Below, one piece after another: positions 1 to 10,255 of a DNA stretch of 64,000 nucleotides. The stretch is taken from contig JAPFBL010000533.1 in assembly GCA_026182355.1 (NCBI GenBank), forward strand, positions 179,476 through 243,475, in the 5' to 3' direction. The notes beneath the pieces were generated by a model that did no database searches, was not told the origin of the DNA, and was given only the letters and a program-made list of their open reading frames with translations. Source of the DNA: Hermatobates lingyangjiaoensis. Its lineage: Eukaryota > Arthropoda > Insecta > Hemiptera > Hermatobatidae. The position numbers and the translations under genes are program-made. Within the stretch, counting starts at the first letter, position 1; each line of letters starts with the position of its first letter.

Positions 1-311
1 TATCATTAAAATATAAAAACGTTGTTTGGAATACATTAATCAATCCATTTATATATTCTTATTTTTGGCAATCATAATATTAACATAATAAACTATTTTC
101 CTTTGGCATTCCTACAATTATAACGTATATTAGCTGCAAACATAGAATCGCACGGCGGAACAAATTTAACAATAATCATAATAATTAAATACATTTTGTT
201 GAAAATAAAATTTTAAAAAAATCAGTATTTGTAAGAATTAACTATCAATTAAAACAAATATATATATATATAGTTTGAGTCGTTATCAGCCTTTGGAGCG
301 ATTCACATCTT

Positions 312-347
312 TTCCTGAAGACGATGACATCGAAATATAGTAGTGAG
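312..347 (+). ncRNA. hammerhead-like motif, PLE-tail (B) type
   Basis: CTGAAGA at 315-321, spacer C322, helix II GATGACATC 323-331, GAA 332-334, ATAT start of the helix III segment, and GAG at 345-347. This is the layout of the motif in the 3' region of the intact PLE at 33.5-36 kb. The expected U-H before GAG is not present (GT-GAG), so cleavage is doubtful. The unit runs to the (TA)n at about 392. Confidence 0.4.
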
Positions 348-385
348 TTCAGTGATTTCTTTTCTATGTGTTCTTTTAAAAATTC

Positions 386-413
<28 letters not shown>

Positions 414-416
<3 letters not shown>

Positions 417-627
417 AAGATTTCACATAAACACGTGAAATAACAATCAATGATCAAACCACAATAAGAAATGGGAAACAAGCTAAGATCTTTGAACCGT
501 AACAAGCGGTCTTCGTCAGAGTCAAAAACCCAACAGTTGGGTTTTTGACTCTGACGAAGACCGTTGTTACGGTTCAAAGATCTTAGTCTTGTTTTCCCAT
601 TTCTTATTGTGGTTTGATCATTGATAT
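414..627. repeat. inverted pair of A-family hammerhead hairpin
   Basis: Two A-family units lie head to head: minus about 414-535, plus about 538-627, ending in (TA)n. The A unit reads helix I GACT, CTGACGA, a GACCG/CGGTT helix, GAA, AGATCT, T, AGTC, then a conserved tail of about 80 bp ending in a TTTCAC/GTGAAA hairpin. In this copy both arms have lost the GAA (TTCAAAG), so it is probably inactive. Confidence 0.75.
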
Positions 628-659
628 ATTTAATATATATAATAAAATATATATAATTA

Positions 660-1640
660 TATATATATATAATTTAAAGAAACAATCCTCTTTACTACTT
701 TTATTGTTTTTCATTTTTTTTTTGCTATACAAACTGAAATTATAAAATTAGAAATTTTCATAATTTCAAAAATGTAATGAAAGATGTAGGAATAAAACTT
801 TGTTACTTGTCAGATCATAAATTATGTATATTATATGTATTTCTATAATTTAAAAGTTACTTCTAGAAATTGAATTATTTGTAAAGTTCATTTTGTATAT
901 TAAACTTATAAATGAATGAATTGAACCTATTTTTTTTGTTTTAATTTAAAATAAATACGTCTGGACAAATGAAACTCTTAATGCTGGAGCAGTTTCAAAT
1001 GTATAAACCATTTCAAATTTCACGAGGCTGTAAAGTATTCAACAGTCTGTTGAAATTTAATGTTTTCTACTTTCTAAGGTAAGGGAAATAGGACCCATAA
1101 GATATTCATAAGCAGCACTTTATGTAGAGTAAAACTTCATAACTTACTTTACTGAACTTTGCTTCAAAACTTTAATTGTGTAATAAATTTATTATGCATT
1201 TCCAATAATCCAAACTTTTTTTGATTTTTATTTCATAATTTTCAATGATTTCTCAAGAAATTTTTATGAATATTTTACTAGATATTTGGACTTACTTTCT
1301 AATGAAGCACTGCAATGTTTGTATAATTTCAACAAAATTAAACACTGCTTGATTCATGTCCGATAATACGATTGTTTCAACTTTAATCATAACGTACAAC
1401 ATGCATCATAAATATATTTGTAAAAGATATATTTCCTGTACAGATTACTACTGAGTACATTGTGCAATATAATAATTAGAAAAAAGGGATTAATTATTCA
1501 GAACCTTATAAAGCGTGCAATTAAAATTTCATATTTGATGATATGAAAAATCTTTTCAAATTATATTAAAAAAGAATGCAAATCAAGAGCCTGATATATA
1601 TCTATATTATCAACAGGAAAACGATCCACAAAGGACAATA
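660..1640. other. AT-rich stretch, no feature recognised
   Basis: No long reading frame, terminal repeat or RNA-like element seen on either strand. Confidence 0.5.
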
Positions 1641-1644
1641 AACG

Positions 1645-1895
1645 TTTGACAATAAACTATAGACATGGAGTGTAGATACGAACACAGTTACAGTTTTCAA
1701 TTTTTGGTTGAACCGTCATCAGGAGAGTAGAGATAGAGACACCAAGCGCACTTGTGAAGCGACGTTTGGAGACCTTCACAAGTGCGCTTGGTGTTCCTAT
1801 TTCTACTCTCCTGATGACGGTTGAACCAAAAAATTAGAGACTGTAAGTGTCTTAGTATCTTTAGTCTCTGTCTATAGTATAGTGTGAAACGTATA
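1645..1895. repeat. inverted pair of C-like hammerhead hairpin
   Basis: Arms of about 115 bp face each other around a short loop near 1760-1775. The plus arm has CTGATGA then GGTTGAACC, a decayed AAA in place of GAA, then AATTA and GAGA, which pairs with upstream TCTC. The tail contains the GTCC...GGAT hairpin also seen in other families. The right arm ends at (TA)n. Confidence 0.7.
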
Positions 1896-1907
1896 TATAT
1901 ATATATA

Positions 1908-2145
1908 TGATAAACGAAAAACGGTCCGGCAGGACAGATTACAATTCAAATAAGCAGTGACACATAAACTGAAACACAACAAAGACTCACTTTTCAATAT
2001 TTCGACCGTAATGGCGGTCGTCCTCAGGAGAAGAAGTGAATTGACGGAGGGACGACAGTCAACTAAAGAACTCACTGGGTGAGGGCTAAAGCATTGAAAA
2101 GTGAGTCTTTGTTGTGTTTCAGTTTATGTGTCACTGCTTATTTTA
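1908..2145. repeat. inverted pair of hammerhead-like hairpin, (TA)n bounded
   Basis: Shared arm sequence lies at 1945-2010 and 2090-2143; the left arm alone carries the core. On the minus strand: CTGAGGA (complement of 2021-2027), spacer (2020), helix II 2004-2019 (GACCG/CGGTC, five pairs), GAA (2001-2003), and CTC/GAG able to form helix I. The tail has the GTCC..GGAC hairpin seen in PLE tails. Confidence 0.65.
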
Positions 2146-2154
2146 ATTATATAT

Positions 2155-2340
2155 ATATATACCGCCCTGTCTTCCTGCGGGACTCTTCGCTCTTCGCACC
2201 TCCTGATGACGACGATTGTCGAAATATCGATGTGAGTTATGTCTGTGTCTTTCTGTGTGTTTCCTTCGTTTTTTATTTTATTGTAAAAAAGTCCGCTGGA
2301 CCGTTTCTTTTAATTGTGGTATATATATATATATATATAT
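2155..2340 (+). mobile_element. 5'-truncated PLE 3' tail (B type)
   Basis: Nearly identical to the sequence just downstream of the intact PLE reading frame (35,895-36,020): a TTCCTGCGGGACTCTTCGCT block, CTGATGA-C-GAC..GTC-GAA-ATATCGAT, then a T-rich tail. It extends about 40 bp further than the PLE-adjacent copy, ending in a GTCC-GCT-GGAC hairpin and (TA)n. The short open frame here, rich in Ile/Tyr, is a by-product of the repeat. Confidence 0.7.
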
Positions 2341-2343
2341 AAT

Positions 2344-2437
2344 AACTGACGTTGGGTTTTTGACTCTGACGAAGACCGCTTGTTACGGTTGAAAGATCTT
2401 AGTCTTGTTTTTCCATTTTATTATTGTGGTTTGATCA
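2344..2437 (+). repeat. single A-family hammerhead unit
   Basis: One plus-strand A unit with intact GACT-CTGACGA, GACCG..CGGTT, GAA, AGATCT, T and AGTC, joined to the (TA)n that ends the preceding PLE tail. Truncated before the terminal TTTCAC/GTGAAA hairpin. Confidence 0.75.
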
Positions 2438-2796
2438 TATATACATAAATATATAACAACAAAATTGCACTTATAGTCTAGAATTTGGGGAGTGTACAAA
2501 CCTTTCTACAATATACCAGTTGCGTGGTTATAATGGGAAATTGTGGCTGTCACCATCTCCTTAAAACAAAGTAGAAATGAAGAAACATTTAGAAGGAAAA
2601 TTGTTTACTAACTTTATAGTTTGTTGAAAAGCAGAGCAGATTCTGCATTCACGACTTTTTTTAAGTAGCTGTTCTTTTTTCCTAATTACACTTTTATGTT
2701 GCAGAGGTAATGCAAATAGCAGATTTTCCAGCGACATTTTTTTGACAAAAAAACATAGTCAAAAACTACTACAATTTTTATTCACTACTTTTTAAA

Positions 2797-2831
2797 CACA
2801 AGATTTCGACCTCGTTGGTCATCTTCAGGCA
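2797..2831 (-). ncRNA. candidate hammerhead ribozyme (unpaired locus)
   Basis: Minus strand: CTGAAGA (complement of 2822-2828), spacer T (2821), helix II GACC-AACGA-GGTC (2808-2820), GAA (2805-2807), AUCU helix III segment, U at the cleavage position (2800), and GC/GU closing helix I. Helix II is perfect; helix I is short. No inverted partner nearby. Confidence 0.55.
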
Positions 2832-2839
2832 GAATAAAA

Positions 2840-3630
2840 TATTAAGACAGATAAATAAGATAAAAACTTGAACTAATAAAATAACAGGATACAACTACAA
2901 ATGCATATATAAGTGAAAACATTAGAAAAGGTGATATAGAGGTAACAATACTAAGAGGTAATAGTAGGTGGCGATCCTAGCGTCCTGGAGGTTAACCAGC
3001 CGTCACTCCATCTTTGTTAACTTTATAGTTAGGATATACGTATTCGAACAGATTGATATAGCTATGCTATAGAAAAAAATCATTAAGAAAACTTGAAGTT
3101 ATGTTTATAATCGCTAAATTGTTCCTTTCTGTTAACCATGTGGCATAAATTGCGTTAGATAGCAATTGACTGAGTCTTGTATTTTTAATTTTTCAGAGGA
3201 TATTTCTCCGGAGAATAGAGACGGATCGGAAAGCACCAAAGGGTGTTTATTAAGAAAGGATCAGTACTAGTTGGGGAGAGTAGTGGATCGGCCTTAGACA
3301 CCCAAGGGAACCCTTTCCGTATTTTGAAATATAAATCTACCACTCTCTTCTCCTCTTCTTCCCTTTAACTCATGCGTTTTTATTTCCATTTTGACAATCT
3401 TTCAGTTTTATATTTTCAATTTTTCATATTCTACAAAGGAATCCAGCTGTAACTGCTACAAATTTTTATTATTTTATTTTATTGTGATATACATGTATTT
3501 GAAATGGTAAATAAATATTATTACCATTTTATGAAGAAGTTTTAATGAAGATGCTTCAGCTATTGCACCAATTAATGTTTGGAATTTAGGTTATTTAAAC
3601 CATGAATGGTTTTAACATCAGTTATAGCAG
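2840..3630. other. unassigned, possible old repeat debris
   Basis: A GC-richer block at about 2960-3015 and another at 3195-3320 stand out from AT-rich surroundings and could be transposon fragments. No coding motif or terminal repeat recognised. Confidence 0.3.
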
Positions 3631-3639
3631 TGTTAATCT

Positions 3640-4265
3640 TATAATGTTTATAGTATTAATCTTATAATGTTTGTAGTATTAATCCTATAATGTTTGTAGT
3701 ATTAATCCTATAATGTTTGTAGCACCAATCCTATAATGATTGTAGTCTTGATCCTATAATGTTTGTAGTATTAATCCTATAATGTTTGTAGTCTTGATCC
3801 TATAATATTTGTAGTATTAATCCTATAATGTTTCTAGTGCTAATCCTATAATGTTTGTAGTATTAATCATATTTTTTCTAGATCTAATCCTATAATGTTT
3901 GTAGTATTAATCCTATAATGTTTGTAGTATTAATCCTATAATGTTTGTAGTACTAACCCCACAATGTTTGTAGTATTAATCCTAAAATTTTTTCTAGTTC
4001 TAATCCTATAATGTTTGTAATATTAATCACACAATGTTTGTAGTATTCGGTTTCCGTGTCGGGTATTGCCAGGAAATAGGATGTGGTTTTTTAGTGGGTC
4101 GGGATCCCCAACCCCACATACCCTAAGCAACCCCACATACCCTTGCTAAGGGAACTGATGAACAGATTTTTCCACATCCTACGACGAAAAAAAAATGTTT
4201 GTAGTATTAATCCTATAATGTTTTAGTCTTGATCCTACAATGCTTGTAGTACTAATCCTGTAATA
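3640..4265. repeat. 23-bp AT-rich minisatellite
   Basis: About twenty copies of a unit close to TCCTATAATGTTTGTAGTAT plus TAA, with point variants (CTTGA, CACCA, TTCTA). The array is split by a separate insertion at about 4046-4193. Confidence 0.9.
4046..4193 (+). mobile_element. short retroelement insert with A-tail
   Basis: About 148 bp of unrelated GC-richer sequence interrupts the 23-bp array and ends in a run of nine A. The array words on both sides (AATGTTTGTAGTATT) would serve as target duplication, but the array itself repeats them, so the exact duplication cannot be proven. Likely a LINE 3' end or SINE; family not recognised. Confidence 0.5.
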
Positions 4266-4860
4266 CTAATTCTAGTTTGCAGCCTCGAACAATGTCCATT
4301 TCTTATGCACGTTAACATTAACTATAGATGATAACAGTTTATAAAACTTATCTGGAACTGTCTGCCTTTTAAATAAAAAAAAACAGCATTAAAAAGCTCA
4401 TTAATATTGTTTCTAAAAGTTTTTGAAGTATTTTTTTTAATTTTTTTACATCAGACACAACAATATTTATTCTAATGATTGAAAGTATTAATTAGAGTCG
4501 TTTATCACTTGAAGTATCTGCGACAATAGAGAAATATGCCAATTGTGCTTCATTCTTGTTAAATAGAATATTTGCAAAAAAAAAAGCGAATTATATTAAC
4601 TAACCGATTTCTATTTTTCCCTTTGCTCATTGGGCAGTTAACAAGGAACGAGATTCAAACAAGTCTATTATATTGACACTGTTAGTCTATTTCAAAAGAT
4701 TTCACGAGCCATAAGCTAATCAATATTCAAACTGTTCTTCTATTAGAATATAATAGAAAGTTAGTAACAAAGCAGGTTATCTAAATATTGAGCAGTAAAG
4801 TTTGTTAATCATTGAACCAACTTGAGAAGGAAATACCATTGTCATCAAGATAATCTACAG

Positions 4861-5107
4861 CAGCGCTTCTTAAACTTTTTTACTTCAGGGCGCACCTATG
4901 AAACCAAACCAAAACTTTGGGGCGCACCTATGAAACCAAACCAAAACTTTGGGGCACACCTATGAAACCAAACCAAAACTTTGGAGCGCACCTATGAAAC
5001 CAAACCAAAACGTTGGGAGGCATCACTGATTTTAATATAGAAAATTTAGTCCTGTGTTTTGATAACAGGAAAATGATTGGAAATTAAAATGTATAGTTTT
5101 TTTTAAG

Positions 5108-5138
<31 letters not shown>

Positions 5139-5420
5139 GACAGAGAGAGTGAGAGAGAGGGAGGGCTAGTAAAAATGATTTAAATCCCCGAGTAAAGGCA
5201 CAGATGAAGTATTATCCATTCATGCTTAAAGATTAAAGAAATTTACCTTCCAGTTCAAAATATGAAGTAGCCGAGACTTGAAAACCCCATACTTGGTGTT
5301 TTCTCAAATAAATTAAAATGGTGCAAAAACTAAAATATAAATCTGTTATATAAACTTAATCTTCCATTATCTTGGGGCGCACCTGGCTACCTTCCAGGGC
5401 GCATCGTTTGAGAAGCACTG
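4861..5420. mobile_element. hAT-type MITE (560 bp) with 8-bp target duplication
   Basis: Begins CAGCGCTTCTTAAAC and ends GTTTGAGAAGCACTG, imperfect inverted termini with the CAG..CTG ends usual in hAT elements. ATCTACAG flanks both sides (4853-4860 and 5421-5428). Inside are four copies of a roughly 40-bp unit starting GGCGCACCTATGAAACC and a GA microsatellite at about 5108-5163. No transposase. Confidence 0.85.
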
Positions 5421-5426
5421 ATCTAC

Positions 5427-5693
5427 AGGGTCAGGCAAAATGATCTGACAGATTTGTAGGTTTAATAAAAGGCAAATAAAGTCAATAAACAATAAAGTGT
5501 TTTTATTTTCGGAAAGTACTTATAATGCCATTTTGTTTCATTAGGTTTAAAAAAAAAAACAAGGGCATTATATAGAAACAAAACAAAATGGCATTATATG
5601 TACTTTTCGAAAATAAAAACACTTCATTGTTTATTGACTTTATTTGCCTTTTATTTAACCTACAAATGTGTCAGGTCATTTATGTCTGACCCT
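5427..5693. mobile_element. fold-back (palindromic) MITE
   Basis: Long imperfect palindrome with termini AGGGTCAG / CTGACCCT and arms of about 120 bp around a short A-rich loop near 5550-5570. It touches the hAT MITE's right target duplication. No hammerhead core found; superfamily unclear. Confidence 0.7.
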
Positions 5694-5811
5694 GTTCTTC
5701 AGAAATAAACAAAAAAAAGATTTGTTACTTCGAAATAAAATCAGCTGATGAATGGTTATAAAGCAAGTGTAATTAACTCAATAAACAAATGTATTACAGA
5801 TTTAATACTAA

Positions 5812-6037
5812 AAAGATTTCACATAAACATGTGAAGTAACAATCAATGATCAAACCACAATATGAAATGGGAAAACAAGACTAAGATCTTTCAACCGTAA
5901 TAAGCAGTCTTCGTCAGATAGGATTTTTGACTCTGACGAAGACCGCTTATTACGGCTGAAAGATGTTACTCTTGTTCTCCCATTTCATATTGTGGTTTGA
6001 TCATTGATTGTTATTTCCCCTGTTTATGTGAAATCTT
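5812..6037. repeat. inverted pair of A-family hammerhead hairpin
   Basis: Minus unit about 5812-5925 and plus unit 5926-6037 meet head to head. The plus arm has CTGACGA and GAA, but helix II is weakened (CGGCT) and AGATCT has become AGATGT. Confidence 0.75.
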
Positions 6038-6062
6038 TATATGTATATATGTATGTATATAT

Positions 6063-6250
6063 ATACATCACCGCCCTGCCTTCCTGCGGGACTCTTCGCT
6101 CTTCACACCTCCTGATGACGACGATGGTCGAAATATCGATGTGAGTTATGTCTGTGTCTTTCTGTGTGTTTCCTTCGTTTTGAATTTATTTTATTCGAAA
6201 AAGTCCGCTGGACCGTTTCTTTTAATTGTTATATATATATATATATATAT
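6063..6250 (+). mobile_element. 5'-truncated PLE 3' tail (B2 type)
   Basis: Matches the second tail layer of the PLE block (36,060-36,180), including the CTGCGGGACTCTTCGCTCTT block and CTGATGA-C-GAC..GTC-GAA-ATATCGAT. Ends with a GTCC-GCT-GGAC hairpin and (TA)n. Confidence 0.7.
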
Positions 6251-6594
6251 ATAATAAATAAATAAATATATAATATTAGTTAAAAAATAGTGGTGCGATG
6301 AGTAAATACCATAGAAAAAATGTTGGTGAATTAAGCGTCTTATTCCCTTAGACAATAATGCAGAACTCTAGAAACATTCTCGAAAAAGTTAGTTAGTTAT
6401 TAAATAGTGTTAGATATAAATAGTGTCAGAATGTGTATATATGAAAGGAAAAGTTTGGGCCAGTTGATTTTCTTATTCCCCGAGCAACTCAGAAGAGCCT
6501 GTAGGACATTAGAAAAACTCTCTTAAAAGGTAACCAAGCATGAAATTGGCATATAATTTATATATATATATATATTATATATAATATACTTTTT

Positions 6595-7006
6595 TTCGTT
6601 GGAAATACGATCCAAAACGGACAAATATAGTTCAATATAAACAAAGAAACACAGAAAATCAGAAGAACACACTTACAGTCTCTAATTTTCGGTTTGAACC
6701 GTCTTCAGGAGAGATAAGAGAGGGAAACCAAGCGCACTGGATCAGAGACGGTTGGAGACCACAGTGTTGCGCATGCGCGCCCGATCACAGAAAATAAGGT
6801 AGACAGGAAAAATTTATAATTAATTTATAATTTATAATTACATTAAATTAATGGAATATGAAAACAATAAATATATAAAAAAGAAAAAATAGAAAAATAA
6901 GAAAAATTGATACAGAGAAATTGATACAAAAACAAAAGTACTGACTAAGCTATGGTGTAAGTGTGTTCTTCTGATTTCTCTATGTTTCTTTGTTTATATT
7001 GAACTA
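6595..7006. repeat. C-family hammerhead hairpin with spacer
   Basis: Minus arm about 6595-6790 carries the full unit. The plus arm (6960-7006) retains only the tail, so the pair is asymmetric with an AT-rich interior. The tail contains GTCCGTTTTGGAT, a short stem-loop shared with other families. Confidence 0.65.
6679..6712 (-). ncRNA. candidate hammerhead ribozyme, C family
   Basis: Minus strand: helix I TCTC (complement of 6709-6712) with GAGA (complement of 6679-6682); CTGAAGA (6702-6708); spacer C (6701); helix II GGTTCAAACC (6691-6700); GAA (6688-6690); AATT (6684-6687); cleavage-site A (6683). The U16.1-A15.1 pair and permitted H17 are present. Confidence 0.65.
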
Positions 7007-7133
7007 TATATATATATATATATAAATATATAAATATATATTAATATATATATATATATTATATATATTAATATATAATCACTGTTTTGTTATTGAGGGC
7101 TAGGTCAAATTAAAAGAAAATAAACTCCTTTTC

Positions 7134-7175
7134 TAGCCTACGTTTCGATGTATTTGTACATCATCTTCAGGGCTA
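7134..7175 (-). ncRNA. candidate hammerhead ribozyme, D family (near-consensus)
   Basis: Minus strand: TAGCC (7171-7175) pairs over five bases with GGCTA (7134-7138). Core CTGAAGA (7164-7170), spacer T (7163), helix II GATGTA-CAAA-TACATC with six pairs (7147-7162), GAA (7144-7146), ACGT (7140-7143), cleavage-site A (7139). All conserved hammerhead positions are present apart from the one extra spacer base. Confidence 0.75.
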
Positions 7176-7393
7176 AAATTAGAGTAAGACTATAATACAT
7201 TTATCAAAACAATCTACAACTCACACAGATTATTGTTTGTTAATTATTATTAATATTATATTAATTTATTTATTATTTATTACATTATTTATTATATTGA
7301 TTATTATTATTAATTATTATTATTAATTGATTATTATTATTGATTAACACAGTAGATTGTTTTGATAAATGTATTATAGTCTTACTCTAATTT

Positions 7394-7436
7394 TAGCCCT
7401 GAAGATGATGTACAAATACATCGAACGTCGGCCTAG
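7394..7436 (+). ncRNA. hammerhead motif, D family partner copy
   Basis: Same layout in the plus arm: TAGCC 7394-7398, CTGAAGA 7399-7405, helix II 7407-7422, GAA 7423-7425. One A is lost after GAA (CGTCGGCC), removing A15.1, so this copy is probably impaired. Confidence 0.6.
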
Positions 7437-7534
7437 AAAGGAGTTTATTTTTCTTTATTTGACCAGCCCTCAATAACAAAACAGTGAATAGAATAGAAGA
7501 GGTCAATAACAATTTTTAGTTTATATATATATAT

Positions 7535-7799
7535 GATTTGTATTAGCTCTCTGACGAGATAGTTTTAGAAGGCCTCAGAGCTTATTTTTCTTCATTTTGA
7601 TTATTCCCTACGGCATTTTGTCTTATATACATATCTTAGGTGTTGCTGGTCTGAATAGCCAGTCACCGCCCAGTATTCAGACCAGCAACACCCAAGATAT
7701 GTATATGAGACAAAATGCCGTAGGGAATAATCAAAATGAAGAAAAATAAGCTCTGAGGCCTTCTAAACTATCTCGTCAGAGAGCTAATACAAATCATAT
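7535..7799. repeat. J-family hammerhead-like inverted pair
   Basis: Arms of about 125 bp. Plus-orientation core near the left end: GCTCT-CTGACGA-GATAGTTTTA-GAA-GGCCT-C-AGAGC, with a perfect five-pair helix I but a very weak helix II. Unlike other families, the cores sit at the outer ends rather than by the loop. Related to the 19.94-20.10 kb pair. Confidence 0.6.
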
Positions 7800-7805
7800 A
7801 TATAT

Positions 7806-7834
<29 letters not shown>

Positions 7835-7836
<2 letters not shown>

Positions 7837-8010
7837 AAAAGATTTCACATAAACACGTGAAACAACAATCAATGATCAAACCACAATAAGAAATGGGAAA
7901 ACAAGACTAAGATCAGTTGGGTTTTTGACTCTGACGAAGACCGCTTGTTACGGTTGAAAGATCTTAGTCTTGTTTTCCCATTTCTTATTGTGGTTTGATC
8001 ATTGATATAT
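7835..8010. repeat. inverted pair of A-family hammerhead hairpin
   Basis: A minus tail about 7835-7915 fused to a plus unit about 7916-8010. The plus unit has an intact core (GACT, CTGACGA, GACCG/CGGTT, GAA, AGATCT, T, AGTC). The minus arm lacks its own CUGANGA box. Confidence 0.75.
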
Positions 8011-8129
8011 ATATATATAAATTATATGGCAATTTCATGCTTGGTTACCATTTTGGAGAGTTTTTCTAATGTCCTACAGGCTCTTCTGAGTTGCTCGGGG
8101 GAATAAGAAAATCAACTGGTACATAATAA

Positions 8130-8870
8130 TACATAATAGGTACATAACAAATTAAGTATTAACTTCAATAACGAATACAACATATTTCAGTCTCATAGAC
8201 TATAATGAGACCATGCTTATTGATAAAAATACAGAGAAAAAAGAATCCAATGTTACATCGCGTTGAAGTCGATGCATAAAGTGAGAAGTGTCATAGTTGT
8301 GGGGGGGGGGATTGTAAACAATTTAAATTAGGCCTGAAGATAAGAACTAATATCTCGAACAATACTTTGTGATTTATTGAGAAAATTGTGACATGATTTA
8401 ACAATGTTATTTATTTGTTTTTTGTTTTTTTTGTCTGAACGATTTGTTTGAACTGGTGTTGGTTGGCTTGTATTATTGCAGAGGTGTCATTAAAGAAGTG
8501 TTTTTTGGGCCTGTTCTGTTTGAAGATATAAGCTTGAAGCTCGAGTGATAAATCTAGGAAATAAAACTGCATAGGAGTTGGCCCCTTTTGTATAGGGGCT
8601 GATTTGAATGTCTGCGAGGTGAAGCATCGTCAATCGTATCCTACGTGACTCACGCACTGTCTATCTCCAAAAAAAAAAGCCGCTCTGATTGATTCTACAC
8701 CCCATACAACCTCCCAGGGTTTTTGTTCCACTCGATTGCTTTTACCTATTGCCTCACAATGCCTAAATTAAGCTTAATTCCATTAAACGGAGTAACATTA
8801 ATACTGCTCAATTACCATTTCAGAGTATCACTTAATATTCCTATAAAACAGTGATCGCCAGCTTTTTTTT
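8130..8870. other. no clear feature
   Basis: Mixed sequence. A degenerate CTGAAGA...GAA motif at about 8332-8365 could be an old hammerhead relic. At 8858-8950 CAGTGATCGCCAGC resembles a hAT left end without a visible partner. Confidence 0.3.
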
Positions 8871-8944
8871 TTTTGACCTATCACCGCTTTTTAAAATATT
8901 GTTGGTTTATCGCCCACTAAGACAAAAAAAAAGGAACATTTCTA

Positions 8945-9062
8945 ACCTCGACCAACGAATATAACCGCGCACTATAGTGCACGTCGAAACTGGCAGTTCC
9001 AGACCAGAGGCCTTCTAGTGCTTCATTACTGTGCTACTATAACTTGGAATGTCAGTAATTAA
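8945..9062 (+). repeat. dispersed repeat (inverted match at 22.29-22.41 kb)
   Basis: About 115 bp, including a self-complementary GCACTATAGTGC, recurs inverted at 22,287-22,412 with moderate divergence. Confidence 0.7.
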
Positions 9063-9070
9063 TGTCGGAT

Positions 9071-9500
9071 ATTAAGCTGTTTTGACTTTATATGTGTTCC
9101 TAAGCTTCTCAGCCATATAACTACTAAAATCAAATCAGGCCGACTTGTTTAACGTGCTGTTCTTTAGCCACTTTGAATCACTTCAAAGTGCCTGAGGTGA
9201 CTACGCGGAGGCCAGCCCGTAACATTGTGTGTTACCTGTTTTGACTTTATATGTGTTCCTAAGCTTCTCAGACATATAGCCACCAGAATCAAATCAGGCC
9301 GACTAGTTTAACGTGCTGTCCTTTAGCCACTTTAGATTACTCCAAAGTGCCCGAGGTGACCACGCGGAGGCGGGCCTGCACGATACTACGTCGCGCATCA
9401 ATACTTACTTCACGCATCAGTATCAGGTCAGCGGAACATTTCTTACCTGTTTTGATATCAGGACGTGTACCCAGCTTTTCAGCCATATCACGGATAATAG
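9071..9500. repeat. 165-bp tandem repeat, two units plus a partial
   Basis: Two units beginning TGTTTTGACTTTATATGTGT at about 9079 and 9236, then a diverged third start near 9446. Units share an AATCAAATCAGGCCGACT block and a GTGCC(T/C)GAGGTGAC block. Confidence 0.75.
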
Positions 9501-9549
9501 CAGAACAGATTGATGCTTTTTAGCGTGAAAGAATCAATCGTTTTAAGTA

Positions 9550-9690
9550 TATATATAATTCAATGTAGAAAAAGAAACAGAGAAATCAAAAGCACACACT
9601 TACATTCTCTAATTCTCGGGTTGAACCGACTTCAGGAGAGATAAGAGAGGAAAACCAAGCGCACTGGTTCAGAGACGGTTGGGTGTCCAA
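9550..9690 (-). repeat. partial C-family hammerhead unit
   Basis: A 5'-truncated minus-strand C unit adjoining TA sequence. Core is decayed: CTGAAGT, GGTTCAACCC, GAG in place of GAA; AATTA and GAGA remain. Confidence 0.55.
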
Positions 9691-9975
9691 TATAACCTTA
9701 TCCTTATCTTCCAGGATCATTGTTCTGTATTAATTTCTAAAAACTAATAGACATTTAAAATTAATCTGACAACTCTTTTTTTTTTCAAATTCAAATAAAA
9801 TAAAAAGATTGATCTGAATTTAGATGACTTCAGACGAACATTAAAAAGTATTTATCATTAACTCTCAATAAACTCTCAAAACAATACATTCCACAAAGGT
9901 CTTGGATCGAATATAAATAAAGGATTTCTTGAAGTAAGGGGTTTTAAGGAATGTGTTGGATCCAAAACATCAAGT

Positions 9976-10197
9976 CCTCTTTCTCACTCTCTCTCTTTCT
10001 CTCTCTCACACACTCTCTTTCTCTCTCTCACTCACTCTCTCTGTCTCTCTTTCTCTCACACACTCTTTCTTTCTCTCTCTCTCTTTCGCACATTATTTCT
10101 CTCTCTCACTCTCTCTCACACACACTCTTTCTCTCTCTCTGACACGCATACACTCCCTCTCTCACTCTCTCTTTCTCTCTCTCACACACTCCCTCTC

Positions 10198-10253
<56 letters not shown>
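9976..10253. repeat. CT microsatellite
   Basis: Long (CT)n with CA and TTT interruptions, pure for the last 50 bp. Apparent Ser/Leu-rich reading frames here are artefacts. Confidence 0.95.

Positions 10254-10255
<2 letters not shown>

Larger units (their letters stand above)
7081..7485. repeat. D-family hammerhead inverted pair
   Basis: Arms of about 140 bp (from CACTGTTTTGTTATTGAGGG inward) mirror one another around an AT-only loop. Each arm holds a hammerhead core, minus at 7134-7175 and plus at 7394-7436. Confidence 0.85.
6463..8125. repeat. outer palindrome enclosing four other hairpin elements
   Basis: A block at 6463-6560 (CCGAGCAACTCAGAAGAGCC...) reappears inverted at 8020-8125. Between the arms lie four complete hairpin elements (C 6595-7006, D 7081-7485, J 7535-7799, A 7835-8010), each bounded by (TA)n. 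This is an older hairpin opened at a (TA)n tract by successive insertions. Confidence 0.75.

Noticed and set aside
3640..4265. Clustered regulatory binding sites
   Set aside because: The repeated 23-bp word fits a simple minisatellite and there is no gene nearby.
5427..5693. Another hammerhead hairpin
   Set aside because: A strong palindrome, but no CUGANGA...GAA layout on either strand; treated as a fold-back MITE.
8332..8365. Hammerhead at 8.3 kb (CTGAAGA ... GAA)
   Set aside because: Helix II pairs poorly, GAA is followed by C where A15.1 is needed, and there is no helix I support.
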